Source of the DNA: Clostridia bacterium
GTDB taxonomy: Bacteria; Bacillota; Clostridia; Christensenellales; Aristaeellaceae
Reading direction: 5' to 3'
Assembly: GCA_017936375.1 (NCBI GenBank)
Contig: JAGBFR010000039.1
Span: 1 to 64,000 of the forward strand
DNA: 64,000 nucleotides
Part shown: piece by piece, positions 16,522 through 29,468 of the stretch
Numbering within the stretch: the stretch's first letter is position 1
How the letters are laid out: each line of letters starts with the position of its first letter
Position numbers and translations under genes: made by a program
Notes under the pieces: model-generated
What the model was told of the DNA's origin: nothing
Seen by the model: the letters and a program-made list of their open reading frames with translations, nothing else
Databases searched by the model: none

Positions 16522-17901
16522 ATGGCAGGTATGAAGAAGGATATGGGAACCGGTTCCGTAAAGAAGCTGATGGTGCAGATGGCGGTTCCTGCGCTGGTTG
16601 GCCAGGTGGTCAATCTGCTCTATAATATCGTTGACCGCATTTACATCGGTCATCTGCCGGAGGTTGGCGGCACCGCGCTGACCGGAGTCGGCCTGTTTGC
16701 GCCGATTCTGATGCTGATTACGGCCTTTGCCATGCTGGCCGGCGCCGGCGGCGCCCCGCGGGCGGCGATAGCCATGGGGCAGGGCAACAAGGAAAAGGCC
16801 GAACAGATCATGGGCAACTGCTTTGCCGTGCTGATGATCCTTGCGGCTGTTCTGACCGGCGTGTTTTATTTCGCCTGCCCCACGCTGCTGCGCTGGTTCG
16901 GCGCATCGGACGCAACCCTGCCCTACGCGGTGGAATACGCGCAGATTTACATTCTGGGCAGCGTCTTTGTGCTGGCCGTCATGGGCATGAACACGTTCAT
17001 CACGACGCAGGGCTTTGCGAAGATCAGCATGCTCACCACGGTGATCGGCGCTGTGATCAACATCGTGCTTGACCCGATTCTGATGTTCGGCTTTGGCCTG
17101 GGCGTGAAGGGCGCAGCGATTGCAACCGTGCTCAGCCAGGCGGTCAGCGCCGTCTGGATCATGCGCTTCCTCACCGGCAGGCAGACGATCCTCAGGCTGA
17201 GGCCGAAGAACATGCGGCTTGTGCCCGGCGTGATTCTGCCCTGTCTGGGACTGGGCATTTCCAGCTTTATCATGATATCCACCGAGAGCATTCTGTCCAT
17301 CAGCTTCACGACCTCGCTGGCCAGATTCGGCGGCGACGTGGCTGTCGGCGCGATGACGGTGCTGACGTCCATCAATCAGCTGATCACCATGCCGCTCTCC
17401 GGCGTCTGCCAGGGCGGCCAGCCGCTGATCAGCTACAACTACGGCGCAAAGAAGTACGATCGCGTCAAGGAGGCGTTCTTCTGCCAGTTCGGCGTCTGCG
17501 TGGCCTATACCACGGCGTTTTGGGCGGCGATGATGATCTTCCCCAATTTCTTTGCGGGCATCTTTACCAGCGCGTCCGATCTGGTGGATTACACCGCGTG
17601 GGCCATCCGGATCTTCCTGGCCTGCGGCTTCTCCGTAGGCTTCCAGATCAGCTGTCAGCAGGCGTTCATGGCGCTGGGACAGGCGAAGATCAGCCTGCTC
17701 ATGGCGCTGCTGCGCAAGGTCATTCTGCTGATTCCCCTGATCTTTATCCTGCCGAATTTCTTCGCAAACAAGGCTTTTGCGGTATTCCTGGCGGAGCCTG
17801 CTGCGGATATCACCGCCGCGGCTGTGACGACCATCATGTTCTTCCGCTTCTTTATTAGAATGCTGAAATCGCAGGGCGGCGCCGAGGACGCCGAAGGCTG
17901 A
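16522..17901 (+). CDS. MATE family efflux transporter
   Basis: A 459-residue inner-membrane exporter of the multidrug and toxic compound extrusion family, driven by a Na+ or H+ gradient. Twelve hydrophobic segments are evident, and typical MATE sequence is present in both halves: VPALVGQVVNLLYNIVDRIYIGH near the N terminus and INQLITMPLSGVCQGGQPLISYNYGAKKYDRVKE in the middle. The ATG at 16522 follows AAAGGAGATC; the longer frame from 16432 has no such site. It is divergent from the purine operon. Substrate is unknown. No clear terminator follows, and the next gene has its own promoter. Confidence 0.93.
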   Translation: MAGMKKDMGTGSVKKLMVQMAVPALVGQVVNLLYNIVDRIYIGHLPEVGGTALTGVGLFAPILMLITAFAMLAGAGGAPRAAIAMGQGNKEKAEQIMGNCFAVLMILAAVLTGVFYFACPTLLRWFGASDATLPYAVEYAQIYILGSVFVLAVMGMNTFITTQGFAKISMLTTVIGAVINIVLDPILMFGFGLGVKGAAIATVLSQAVSAVWIMRFLTGRQTILRLRPKNMRLVPGVILPCLGLGISSFIMISTESILSISFTTSLARFGGDVAVGAMTVLTSINQLITMPLSGVCQGGQPLISYNYGAKKYDRVKEAFFCQFGVCVAYTTAFWAAMMIFPNFFAGIFTSASDLVDYTAWAIRIFLACGFSVGFQISCQQAFMALGQAKISLLMALLRKVILLIPLIFILPNFFANKAFAVFLAEPAADITAAAVTTIMFFRFFIRMLKSQGGAEDAEG

Positions 17902-17929
17902 CCCGATCAAAATTAAAGGCTGAAGGCTG

Positions 17930-17959
17930 TTGCGCGGAAGAGGCGCTTCGTGCTATCAT
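17930..17959 (+). promoter_or_regulatory. candidate promoter of the 18.0 kb gene
   Basis: TTGCGC (17930-17935) and TATCAT (17954-17959) are separated by 18 bases, 41 bases before the start codon. Confidence 0.55.
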
Positions 17960-17999
17960 ATCCTTTGTATCCATATCGAAGTATCAGGGAGGCACGTTC

Positions 18000-18713
18000 A
18001 TGGACGGAAAGCGGATGGATAAACATACCCTCAAGAATCACTGGCACTACAGCTGGTGGAAGTATGCGCTGCTCTGCGCGATCGGCTTTTTCGGCGTGAA
18101 TATCCTCTTTACCGTAACGGCCTACCGCGTGCCGGAGGAGAAGAAGATCGAGCTCTACGTCTGCAGCAGCTATGTCGACTCGATCAAGCTTCAGGAATTC
18201 CTCTGGCCGATGATCCTGGAGGCCTCGCCCGAGCAGGAGGAGCTGCTGGTCGCCAGCATCAACCTGACGGACACGGATCCCTATACGCGCATGCAGTTCA
18301 CCACCTATACGGCGGCGCAGCAGGGCGACGTGCTGATTCTGCCCAGGTCGGAGTTCCAGTCCATGGCGTCGGACGGCGCGGAGTATGCCTTCGTCAACCT
18401 GCAGCCCTATATCGACAGCGGCAGGCTCAGCGTGGACGGCATTGACCTGAGCGCTGGCGTGCTGAAGAATACGGCGGGGCAGGAGGGGATATACGGCATC
18501 CCCGTCAGCTCGCTCTACGGCCTGATTGATTATAACTGCGACCCGTGGGGCGGCATTCTCTGCGTGACCAGCTACAGCATGAATGAGGAGAACGCCGTCC
18601 TGACGGCGGATCTGCTGATGGACACCATGAGCACCGAAAAGCCGGAGGGCTATGATGAGATGCACAACCAGAGCGAGACGCAGAAGCAGCAGTCCTCTCA
18701 GCTCTATTTCTGA
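18000..18713 (+). CDS. membrane-anchored extracytoplasmic protein, solute-binding-protein-like
   Basis: A 237-residue protein of unknown function. A short basic N terminus with HWHYSWWKYALL is followed by one membrane segment (about residues 20-42), after which the chain is predicted outside the cell. The middle resembles part of sugar ABC solute-binding proteins: FTTYTAAQQGDVLILPRSEF, then a FVNLQPYIDSG segment and EGIYGIPVS correspond to their GDV...F...G.F.PL..YI pattern. It is far too short to be a full binding protein, and no transporter genes are adjacent. A role as an anchored binding or sensing module is inference. ATG 18000 follows AGGGAGG at a normal distance; a good terminator ends the gene. 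Confidence 0.7.
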   Translation: MDGKRMDKHTLKNHWHYSWWKYALLCAIGFFGVNILFTVTAYRVPEEKKIELYVCSSYVDSIKLQEFLWPMILEASPEQEELLVASINLTDTDPYTRMQFTTYTAAQQGDVLILPRSEFQSMASDGAEYAFVNLQPYIDSGRLSVDGIDLSAGVLKNTAGQEGIYGIPVSSLYGLIDYNCDPWGGILCVTSYSMNEENAVLTADLLMDTMSTEKPEGYDEMHNQSETQKQQSSQLYF

Positions 18714-18729
18714 TCAAAAAAGATTTTTT

Positions 18730-18763
18730 CCGGGGCGGCATGGCTTGTGCCGCCTCGGTTTTT
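18730..18763 (+). terminator. intrinsic terminator
   Basis: An 11-bp stem CCGGGGCGGCA / TGCCGCCTCGG with a seven-base loop is followed by TTTTT. Confidence 0.9.
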
Positions 18764-18808
18764 GCGGATTGGCGCGCACGGGTGGATAGATGCAGCCACA
18801 GATGTGAC

Positions 18809-18837
18809 TTGACAGGAAGCTCCATATATTGTATGAT
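18809..18837 (+). promoter_or_regulatory. nrdD promoter
   Basis: TTGACA (18809-18814) and TATGAT (18832-18837) are spaced 17 bases apart, an excellent SigA promoter. It is overlapped by the first NrdR box. Confidence 0.88.
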
Positions 18838-18867
18838 AATACGGCCCTGCGGCACTATATCTTGTGC
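18819..18867 (+). promoter_or_regulatory. two NrdR boxes
   Basis: GCACTATATCTTGTGC (18852-18867) matches 13 of 16 positions of the NrdR consensus ACACWATATATWGTGT. A second copy, GCTCCATATATTGTAT (18819-18834), matches 12 of 16 and covers the spacer and -10. The box centres are 33 bases apart, about three helical turns, as in known tandem NrdR sites. NrdR is the ATP/dATP-sensing repressor of ribonucleotide reductase genes, so nrdD-nrdG are probably repressed by it. Confidence 0.85.
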
Positions 18868-18925
18868 CGCTGGATTTATGTATACACAACAACATTGCAG
18901 ATAAACATACTGGGGGATATCAGGG

Positions 18926-21244
18926 ATGCCGGATCAGATCATAAAAAGAGACGGCCGAGTGGCCGAATACAACGAGGAAAAGATCGCTGCGGCGATTCTG
19001 CGCGCCTTTGAGGCCGTGGGCAGCGCGAAGGGCGAGGGCGAGGCGCACCGCCTCGCGCGCATCGTCACCCGCGAGGTGAACCGCGACGAGAGCATCAGCG
19101 AGCCGACGGTCGAGGGGATTCAGGATCGCGTGGAGCAGGTGCTCATCGACGAGGGCTATGCCAAGACGGCGAAGGCGTACATTCTCTACCGCGCTGAGCG
19201 CAGCCGCGCCCGCGAGGCGAAGACCCGCCTGATGCACATCCTGCAGGATATCACGTTCAAGGATGCGGCGGATTCCGATGTCAAGCGCGAGAACGCGAAC
19301 ATCGACGGCGACACGGCGATGGGCACGATGCTCAAGTACGGCTCCGAGAGCGCGAAGCAGTTCTACGACATGTATGTGCTCAATCCGGAGCATGCGCGCG
19401 CGCACCGCGAGGGCGATATCCACATTCACGACCTCGACTTCCTGACGCTGACGACCACCTGCACGCAGATCGACCTGACGGAGCTGTTCAAGGGCGGCTT
19501 CTCCACGGGCCACGGCGTGCTCAGCGAGCCGCAGGACATCGGCAGCTATTCCGCGCTGGCCTGCATCGCCATCCAGTCCAATCAGAACGATCAGCACGGC
19601 GGCCAGGCGATCGCCAGCTTCGACTATGACATGGCCCCCGGCGTGGCGAAGACCTATATCAAGGAATACCGCCGTGCGCTGGGCGCGGGTCTTGACCTGC
19701 TGCTTGCCCGCGGCGCGGGCGACGACGAGGCGCGCGTGATGATCCGCCAGATCCGCACGGAGACGGGCCTCGTGCCGACGCTGCGCAGCGACAAGGCGTT
19801 TGACGACGTGCTGCGCGCCCGCCTGCTGGAGATGACCGACGAGGCCACCTGCGAGCGCATCATGGAATACGCCGCCGAGCGCGGCTATCGCGAGACGGAG
19901 CGCCGCACCAATCAGGCCATGCAGGCCTTCATCCACAACCTGAACACCATGCATTCCCGCGCCGGCGCGCAGACGCCGTTCTCCTCCATCAACTACGGCA
20001 TGGATACCTCGCCCGAGGGGCGCATGGTCATCCGCAACCTGCTGCTGGTGACGGAGAAGGGCCTTGGCAAGGGCGAGACGCCGATCTTCCCGATCCAGAT
20101 CTTCCGCGTGAAGGAGGGCGTCAGCTTCAACCCCGGCGATCCGAACTACGACCTCTTCCGCCTCGCCATCCGCGTGAGCGCGAAGCGCCTGTTCCCGAAT
20201 TTCTCGTTCGTGGACGCGCCGTTCAACCTGAAGTACTACAAGCCCGGCCATCGTGAGACGGAGATCGCCTACATGGGCTGCCGCACCCGCGTCATCGGCA
20301 ATGTCGCCGACCCGGAGCGCGAGGTCTGCAACCGCCGCGGCAATCTGTCCTTCACCTCCATCAACCTGCCGCGCATCGCCATCGAGGCGAAGGGCGATCT
20401 GAATGCCTTCTACCGCATGCTCGACGAGCGGATGAATCTGGTTATCGAGCAGCTGGACGAGCGCTTTGAGATTCAGGCGCGCAAGAAGGTCCGCAATTAT
20501 CCGTTCCTGATGGGCGAGGGCGTCTGGATGGACAGCGAGAAGCTCTCCTGGGACGACGAGGTGCGCGAGGTGCTGCGCCACGGCACGCTCTCCGTTGGCT
20601 TCATCGGCCTTGCGGAGACGCTGGTCGCCCTCATCGGCGAGCATCATGGCCAGAGCGAGCGCGCGCAGAAGCTGGGCCTTGAGATCATCACCCGCATGCG
20701 CACCCGCCTTGATGCGCTGAGCGCCGAGCGGAAGATGAACTACACCCTGCTGGCGACCCCGGCTGAGGGCCTCTCCGGCCGCTTTGTGAAGATGGACCGC
20801 GAGCGCTTCGGCGTGATCCCGGGCGTCACCGACCGCGAGTACTACACCAACAGCTTCCATGTGCCGGTGTATTACGCCATCAGCGCGTTTGACAAGATCA
20901 ACCGCGAGGCGCCGTATCACGCGCTGACCAACGCGGGCCACATCTCCTACATCGAGATGGACGGCGACCCGACGAAGAACCTGGACGCCTTCGAGGCTGT
21001 CGTGCGCGCGATGCACGATGCGGGCATCGGCTACGGCTCCATCAACCACCCGGTCGACCGCGACCCGGTCTGCGGCTACAGCGGCATCATCGACGACGCC
21101 TGCCCGCAGTGCGGCCGTCAGGAGGAAGAGGTGCACTTCGAGCGCATCCGCCGCATCACCGGCTATCTGGTCGGCACGATGGACCGCTGGGGCAATGCCA
21201 AGCGCGCCGAGGAGCATGACCGCGTGAAGCACGGCGTGGAGTAA
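18926..21244 (+). CDS. nrdD: anaerobic ribonucleoside-triphosphate reductase
   Basis: A 772-residue class III reductase that makes dNTPs without oxygen using a glycyl radical. An N-terminal ATP-cone (residues about 1-95; IIKRDGRVAEYNEEKI) is followed by the catalytic barrel with GDIHIHDLDFL and NRRGNLSFTSINLPRIA. A C-terminal metal site is seen as PVCGYSGIIDDACPQCGRQ; in this stretch only three cysteines are visible. The glycyl radical region is RRITGYLVGTMDRWG. It is the first gene of an nrdD-nrdG unit under NrdR boxes and a strong promoter. The large open frame on the opposite strand is a composition artefact. Confidence 0.96.
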   Translation: MPDQIIKRDGRVAEYNEEKIAAAILRAFEAVGSAKGEGEAHRLARIVTREVNRDESISEPTVEGIQDRVEQVLIDEGYAKTAKAYILYRAERSRAREAKTRLMHILQDITFKDAADSDVKRENANIDGDTAMGTMLKYGSESAKQFYDMYVLNPEHARAHREGDIHIHDLDFLTLTTTCTQIDLTELFKGGFSTGHGVLSEPQDIGSYSALACIAIQSNQNDQHGGQAIASFDYDMAPGVAKTYIKEYRRALGAGLDLLLARGAGDDEARVMIRQIRTETGLVPTLRSDKAFDDVLRARLLEMTDEATCERIMEYAAERGYRETERRTNQAMQAFIHNLNTMHSRAGAQTPFSSINYGMDTSPEGRMVIRNLLLVTEKGLGKGETPIFPIQIFRVKEGVSFNPGDPNYDLFRLAIRVSAKRLFPNFSFVDAPFNLKYYKPGHRETEIAYMGCRTRVIGNVADPEREVCNRRGNLSFTSINLPRIAIEAKGDLNAFYRMLDERMNLVIEQLDERFEIQARKKVRNYPFLMGEGVWMDSEKLSWDDEVREVLRHGTLSVGFIGLAETLVALIGEHHGQSERAQKLGLEIITRMRTRLDALSAERKMNYTLLATPAEGLSGRFVKMDRERFGVIPGVTDREYYTNSFHVPVYYAISAFDKINREAPYHALTNAGHISYIEMDGDPTKNLDAFEAVVRAMHDAGIGYGSINHPVDRDPVCGYSGIIDDACPQCGRQEEEVHFERIRRITGYLVGTMDRWGNAKRAEEHDRVKHGVE

Positions 21245-21286
21245 TCGCCGGGCCGATACAACCAAAGACGACGCCTCAGGGCGTTT

Positions 21287-21316
21287 GCGCCCGCGCGGGA
21301 TTTCCTGCGTGGGCGC
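21287..21316 (+). other. stem-loop between nrdD and nrdG
   Basis: A 13-bp stem GCGCCCGCGCGGG / CCTGCGTGGGCGC with the loop ATTT contains two wobble pairs. No T tract follows, so it more likely tunes or stabilises the nrdD message than ends it. Confidence 0.6.
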
Positions 21317-21369
21317 GTATTCTATACAGGCCCCTGCGCAGAGGCAGGGTGGAAAGAGGGGAATCAGGA

Positions 21370-21876
21370 ATGCAGATCCGCATCGCAGGCGTCGAGACGG
21401 AGTCCATCGTCGACGGCCCGGGCTACCGGCTCGCCGTCTTCGCGCAGGGCTGCCCGCACGGCTGCCCGGGCTGCCACAATCCGCAGACGCACGATATGGC
21501 CGGCGGGCGCATGGCCGATACGCAGGAGATCATCGCCCTGCTGGGAAAGAATCCGCTCGTGCGCGGCGTGACGCTCACCGGCGGGGAGCCGATGATGCAG
21601 CCGGAGCCGCTTGCCGAGATTGCGCGGGCGGCGAAGGAAAAGGGGATGAACGTGTGGTGCTACACGGGCTTCACCCTCGAGCAGCTGCTCGCCGAGGGGC
21701 GGGCGGACCGCATGGCGCTGCTGCGCGCGGTCGACGTGCTGGTCGACGGCCCGTATGTCGCGGCGGAGCGGTCGATTTCGCTGCTCTATCGCGGCAGCAG
21801 GAATCAGCGGCTGCTGGATGTGCGCCAGTCGCTTGCGCGCGGGGAGGCCGTGCCCTTTGTGCTGCCGGAGTGGTAA
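21370..21876 (+). CDS. nrdG: anaerobic ribonucleotide reductase activating protein
   Basis: A 168-residue radical SAM enzyme that installs the glycyl radical on NrdD. The [4Fe-4S] motif appears as CPHGCPGCHN (CxxxCxxC arrangement), and TLTGGEPMMQPE is the SAM-binding GGE motif. Length is normal. The start at 21370 (MQIRIAGVETESIVDG) follows AGAGGGG; an upstream ATG at 21349 adds only MERGESG. It lies 125 bases after nrdD with a stem-loop in between. Confidence 0.95.
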   Translation: MQIRIAGVETESIVDGPGYRLAVFAQGCPHGCPGCHNPQTHDMAGGRMADTQEIIALLGKNPLVRGVTLTGGEPMMQPEPLAEIARAAKEKGMNVWCYTGFTLEQLLAEGRADRMALLRAVDVLVDGPYVAAERSISLLYRGSRNQRLLDVRQSLARGEAVPFVLPEW

Positions 21877-21915
21877 ATCCCGGGATCGCCGGGGCATAGA
21901 AACGGAGGAGAAACG

Positions 21916-22968
21916 ATGAAGCATCTGAAGATCCTTGCGGCGGCGCTGGCGCTGCTGCTCATCGGCCTGAGCGGAGCCTCCGCCATGGCGGAGGGGAGCA
22001 GCGGATGGCTGGAGACCGTGCTCAGCGAGCGCGGCGGCGCGGCCTCGACCCAGACCGACGACCAGAATGCAGAGCAGGGCAGCGATCAGGGCAGCGATCC
22101 GATCGAAGTCAGGACCGGAGCGAAGAAGCCGGGTATGCGCAGCGGCGCAGCGAAGCAGCCGGCGCACTATCTGGCCGTGCTGGACATCGACAGCGAGATC
22201 TCGGAGTACGACTCCTACTACGATCATATCGGCGTGCTCGACGCGATCGACGATCTGATGGAGGACGAAAACAACGACGCGCTGATTCTGCGGCTCAATA
22301 CGCCCGGAGGAAACCTCTATGAGGCGGACGAGCTCTATCACAGCCTGATGCTCTACAAGCAGCTCGGGCGGCCTGTATACGCCTATATGGAGCAGGAATG
22401 TTGCTCTGCGGGCGTGTATGTGGCGATGGCGGCGGATACGATCATGGCCGCCAGAATGACGATCACGGGCAATGTGGGCGTGTATATGCAGACCTACAGC
22501 GAGGCAGGGCTGCTTGACAAGCTGGGGATTGAGAGCGAATACATCGCCACGGGCGAAAACAAGGTCGCCGGCTATCCGGAATTGACGGACGCACAGCGGG
22601 CGATCTATCAGGCGCTGGTGGACGAGAGCTTTGCCCTGTTCAAGGCGGCGATCATGGCCTCCCGCGGGATGACGCAGGAGCAGATGGCGCCGTTCCTCGA
22701 CGGGCGGCTGCTCTCCGCCATGCAGGCGAAGGAGCTGGGGCTGATCGACCGGGTCTGCTTCCCGGATGAATTCTATGCGCATGTCGAGGCGCTGCATCCC
22801 GGCGCGCAGTACCGCAATGTGACGCCGGAGGCGCCCTACGCCAGCAGCCTGCTGGATATGCTCGGCGGTGGCGGGCTGACGGATATTCTCGATCTGATCG
22901 GCCCGGGCACGATGAAAAACGACTCCGCAGACCGGCAGAAGAGCGCCCTGCGCAGCAGCAGGGACTGA
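21916..22968 (+). CDS. secreted S49-family peptidase (SppA/ClpP-like)
   Basis: A 350-residue protein with a signal peptide (MKHLKILAAALALLLIGLSGASAMA), a low-complexity polar linker, and one S49 peptidase domain. The catalytic serine lies in ECCSAGVYVAMAAD and the lysine general base in ENKVAGYPELTDA, the Ser-Lys dyad arrangement of the SppA family. LILRLNTPGGNLYEADELY provides the oxyanion-hole strand typical of the crotonase-like fold. It is a single-domain form, so presumably oligomeric. It would act outside the membrane on signal peptide remnants or other small peptides; the target is unknown. It follows nrdG by 39 bases. Confidence 0.85.
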   Translation: MKHLKILAAALALLLIGLSGASAMAEGSSGWLETVLSERGGAASTQTDDQNAEQGSDQGSDPIEVRTGAKKPGMRSGAAKQPAHYLAVLDIDSEISEYDSYYDHIGVLDAIDDLMEDENNDALILRLNTPGGNLYEADELYHSLMLYKQLGRPVYAYMEQECCSAGVYVAMAADTIMAARMTITGNVGVYMQTYSEAGLLDKLGIESEYIATGENKVAGYPELTDAQRAIYQALVDESFALFKAAIMASRGMTQEQMAPFLDGRLLSAMQAKELGLIDRVCFPDEFYAHVEALHPGAQYRNVTPEAPYASSLLDMLGGGGLTDILDLIGPGTMKNDSADRQKSALRSSRD

Positions 22969-22996
22969 AGCCTGACGGGGCAAAAACCGCACTCAT

Positions 22997-23027
22997 AAAA
23001 GACGCTGAAAACCGGCGTCTTTTTTTG
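22997..23027 (+). terminator. intrinsic terminator after the S49 peptidase
   Basis: The stem AAAAGACGC / GCGTCTTTT with a nine-base loop runs into a T tract. Confidence 0.88.
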
Positions 23028-23072
23028 TTTGGTTTTTTGAAGGAAAACAAGGAAAAAACGGCCCTTCGGCGC

Positions 23073-23101
23073 TGGAAAAAAAGTGTAAAATTTGGTATAC
23101 T
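23073..23101 (+). promoter_or_regulatory. candidate promoter of remB-gyrB-gyrA
   Basis: TGGAAA (23073-23078) and TATACT (23096-23101) are 17 bases apart. The -10 is strong and the -35 weak. Confidence 0.6.
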
Positions 23102-23171
23102 ATCATAGTGACAGACTATGGGCGGACGGAAGGTGAAAACGTTTCCGGAAGCCGGCAAAACCGGAGGGAAA

Positions 23172-23573
23172 ATGATCCTTCATCTGGGCGACGACGTGGC
23201 CGTGCACACGGCGGACATCATCGCAATTATCGATCTGACGGACAGCCACAGCGCTGTGACCGGCGCCATGCTCCAGGAGATCAGGCGGCAGAACCGCGTG
23301 CTCATGAAGCAGGGCGTGACGGCCAAGAGCGCCGTCATCTGCGCCGGCGCAAGGCGCGCGGGCGGAGCGACGGAGAATCCCCGGGTGTATCTGTCCCCGA
23401 TCTCCACGACGACGCTGGCTCAGCGCGCGCACGAGCGCGCATACAGCGGCGCATTCATCCCGGGCGTGACGCCCGTGGATTTCCCCCTCCCGACCGAGGA
23501 GGAGGACGACCTTCAATACGACCTTCAGGACGACCTTGCGGACGAGCTTCAGAACGATCGGCAGGAGATCTGA
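23172..23573 (+). CDS. RemB-like protein (DUF370 family) with acidic tail
   Basis: A 133-residue protein. The first 80 residues resemble B. subtilis RemB/YaaB, a small regulator of the extracellular matrix encoded just before gyrB: MILHLGDDVAVHTADIIAIIDL at the start and a SAVICAGARR strand and YLSPISTTTLAQRA later. The position directly upstream of gyrB matches the usual recF-remB-gyrB order. The B. subtilis protein is about 80 residues; here a tail rich in Asp/Glu (EEEDDLQYDLQDDLADELQ) adds roughly 40. The ATG at 23172 gives the family N terminus although GGAGG is only four bases away. An ATG at 23118 would give a nearly leaderless message with 18 extra unconserved residues. Confidence 0.8.
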   Translation: MILHLGDDVAVHTADIIAIIDLTDSHSAVTGAMLQEIRRQNRVLMKQGVTAKSAVICAGARRAGGATENPRVYLSPISTTTLAQRAHERAYSGAFIPGVTPVDFPLPTEEEDDLQYDLQDDLADELQNDRQEI

Positions 23574-23651
23574 AGGCGATTATGAAAGAGATCGGCGGCC
23601 CGCCGCACGGCAGGCCATTCCCATCAGCCAGCAAATTCCCAAATGAACTGA

Positions 23652-25661
<2,010 letters not shown>

Positions 25662-25678
25662 GAGGGGAGGAACGACTG

Positions 25679-28210
<2,532 letters not shown>

Positions 28211-28228
28211 CACCGATAACAGCATAGG

Positions 28229-28467
28229 AACGAGGCTGTCAGGGTAAATATTCTAAGAACAAAAGTCTTGGGGCCGAAGGTTTCCAAAGGGCGACCGGAA
28301 AGCCCTTTGGCGGGACCGAAGCTTGCCGCTGCCAGTGGCAGATGAAGGCAAGCGGAGCGTCGGGAACTGCAAGGAGCCGAAGGCGACTATGCAGGCTCCC
28401 CGGATAGGTGGGGCAGAGCCCCATACCCAAATGCTTAGAGTGTTTTGATTATCCAGACAGCCTCGTT
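28229..28467. repeat. MITE-like structured repeat element (family B), 239 bp
   Basis: A non-coding element bounded by perfect 12-bp terminal inverted repeats AACGAGGCTGTC (28229-28240) and GACAGCCTCGTT (28456-28467). It contains further hairpins, for example CCAAAGGGC/GCCCTTTGG and GGGGCAGAGCCCC. Its central 90 bases (about 28312-28404) are clearly similar, on the other strand, to 50765-50860: blocks such as GCGGAGCGT, GCAAGGAGCCG and CGACTATGC are shared in order. It lies between gyrA and the EamA gene and has no protein-coding frame. Confidence 0.75.
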
Positions 28468-28505
28468 CTGCGCGCACAATCTACACATATCTGGAGAAAC
28501 ACAGT

Positions 28506-29396
28506 ATGAAGATGAATAAGGCGCTTCTCGTTTTTCTGGCCGTGATGGGCGTGAGCATCTCCGGCCCGATGGTCAAGTGGTCGCTTTCCTGCGGTGCGTC
28601 CCCGGTGATGATCGCCTTCGGGCGGATGGTCATCTCCGCCTGCGTGCTGCTCGTGCCCGCGCTGCGCAGCGGCGAACTGCAGCAGGTGCTGCGCGCACCG
28701 AAGAAGCAGCTGGGGCTGGCCGCCTTTGCGGGCCTGCTCCTTGCGCTGCACTACACCAGCTGGATGACGAGCCTGAGCTTCGCCTCCACATTCGTCTCCA
28801 CCGCGCTGGTCTGCACGCAGCCGCTCTTCGTCGCGGCGCTATCCGGCGTTCTGCTCCATGAGCCGATCAAGCGCGAAGCGATCCCCGGCGCGATCGTGGC
28901 GATCATCGGCGCGGCGCTGATTGCGCTGCTCTCCATGAGCGGCGAGCACGGCAGCCTGCTGGGCGACGTGCTGGCGCTGCTTGGCGCGGTGTTCATGGCG
29001 GGGCACTGGCTCTCCTCCCGCGCATCCCGCAAGAGCCTGCCGGCGCTGGGGTATATGACCTTCGTCTATATCGTGACGGCGGTCTGCCTGCTGTGCTTCT
29101 CTCCGTTCCTCGGCGGATTCAAGGTCACGATGCCGTCCATGGGCGGCATCCTCGTGCTGGCCTTCGCCTGTACGCTGGGCGGCCATGCGCTGATGACCTA
29201 TCTGCTGGGCTATGTGAGCGCGGACGTGGTGTCCTTTGCGCTGCTGGGCGAGCCGATCGGCGCGGCGATCTGGGCGCTGCTGCTCTTTCATGAGCCGGTC
29301 ACCCTGCCGCTGCTCATCGGCGGCCTGACGGTCATCGCGGGCCTTGCGATGTACACGTGGGGCGAGATGAAGGCGGAGAAGAAAGCTGGAAAATAA
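28506..29396 (+). CDS. EamA/DMT family transporter
   Basis: A 296-residue membrane protein with ten predicted transmembrane segments arranged as two EamA repeats, typical of drug/metabolite transporters of the RhaT/YdcZ-like type. The first repeat begins LLVFLAVMGVSISGPMVKWS with the conserved GRMVISACVLL, and the second has GGHALMTYLLGYVSADVVSFALLGEPIGAAIWALLLFHEP, the characteristic end of the fold. It may move amino acids or metabolites; substrate unknown. It is monocistronic, with a terminator downstream. Confidence 0.9.
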   Translation: MKMNKALLVFLAVMGVSISGPMVKWSLSCGASPVMIAFGRMVISACVLLVPALRSGELQQVLRAPKKQLGLAAFAGLLLALHYTSWMTSLSFASTFVSTALVCTQPLFVAALSGVLLHEPIKREAIPGAIVAIIGAALIALLSMSGEHGSLLGDVLALLGAVFMAGHWLSSRASRKSLPALGYMTFVYIVTAVCLLCFSPFLGGFKVTMPSMGGILVLAFACTLGGHALMTYLLGYVSADVVSFALLGEPIGAAIWALLLFHEPVTLPLLIGGLTVIAGLAMYTWGEMKAEKKAGK

Positions 29397-29421
29397 GATC
29401 ATCCTATAACGGAATACGCTC

Positions 29422-29468
29422 AAAAGCCCTGAAACGCGGATTTTGTCTTGCGTTTCAAGGCTTTTTTT
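29422..29468 (+). terminator. terminator after the EamA gene
   Basis: The stem AAAAGCC-TGAAACGC / GCGTTTCA-AGGCTTTT has one mismatch and a twelve-base loop, ending in seven Ts. The asnS -35 box lies within its 3' arm. Confidence 0.88.

Noticed and set aside
16198..17910. A 570-codon minus-strand frame over the MATE gene
   Set aside because: The plus-strand MATE protein is certain, and the minus frame is low-complexity His/Gln/Arg-rich translation.
18876..18892. DnaA box (TGTATACACA) upstream of nrdD
   Set aside because: A single imperfect match without neighbours; probably chance.
18920..21265. A 781-codon minus-strand frame
   Set aside because: Antisense shadow of nrdD.
28229..28467. Insertion sequence
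   Set aside because: Inverted ends are present, but there is no transposase frame and the element is only 239 bp; MITE-like is the better description.
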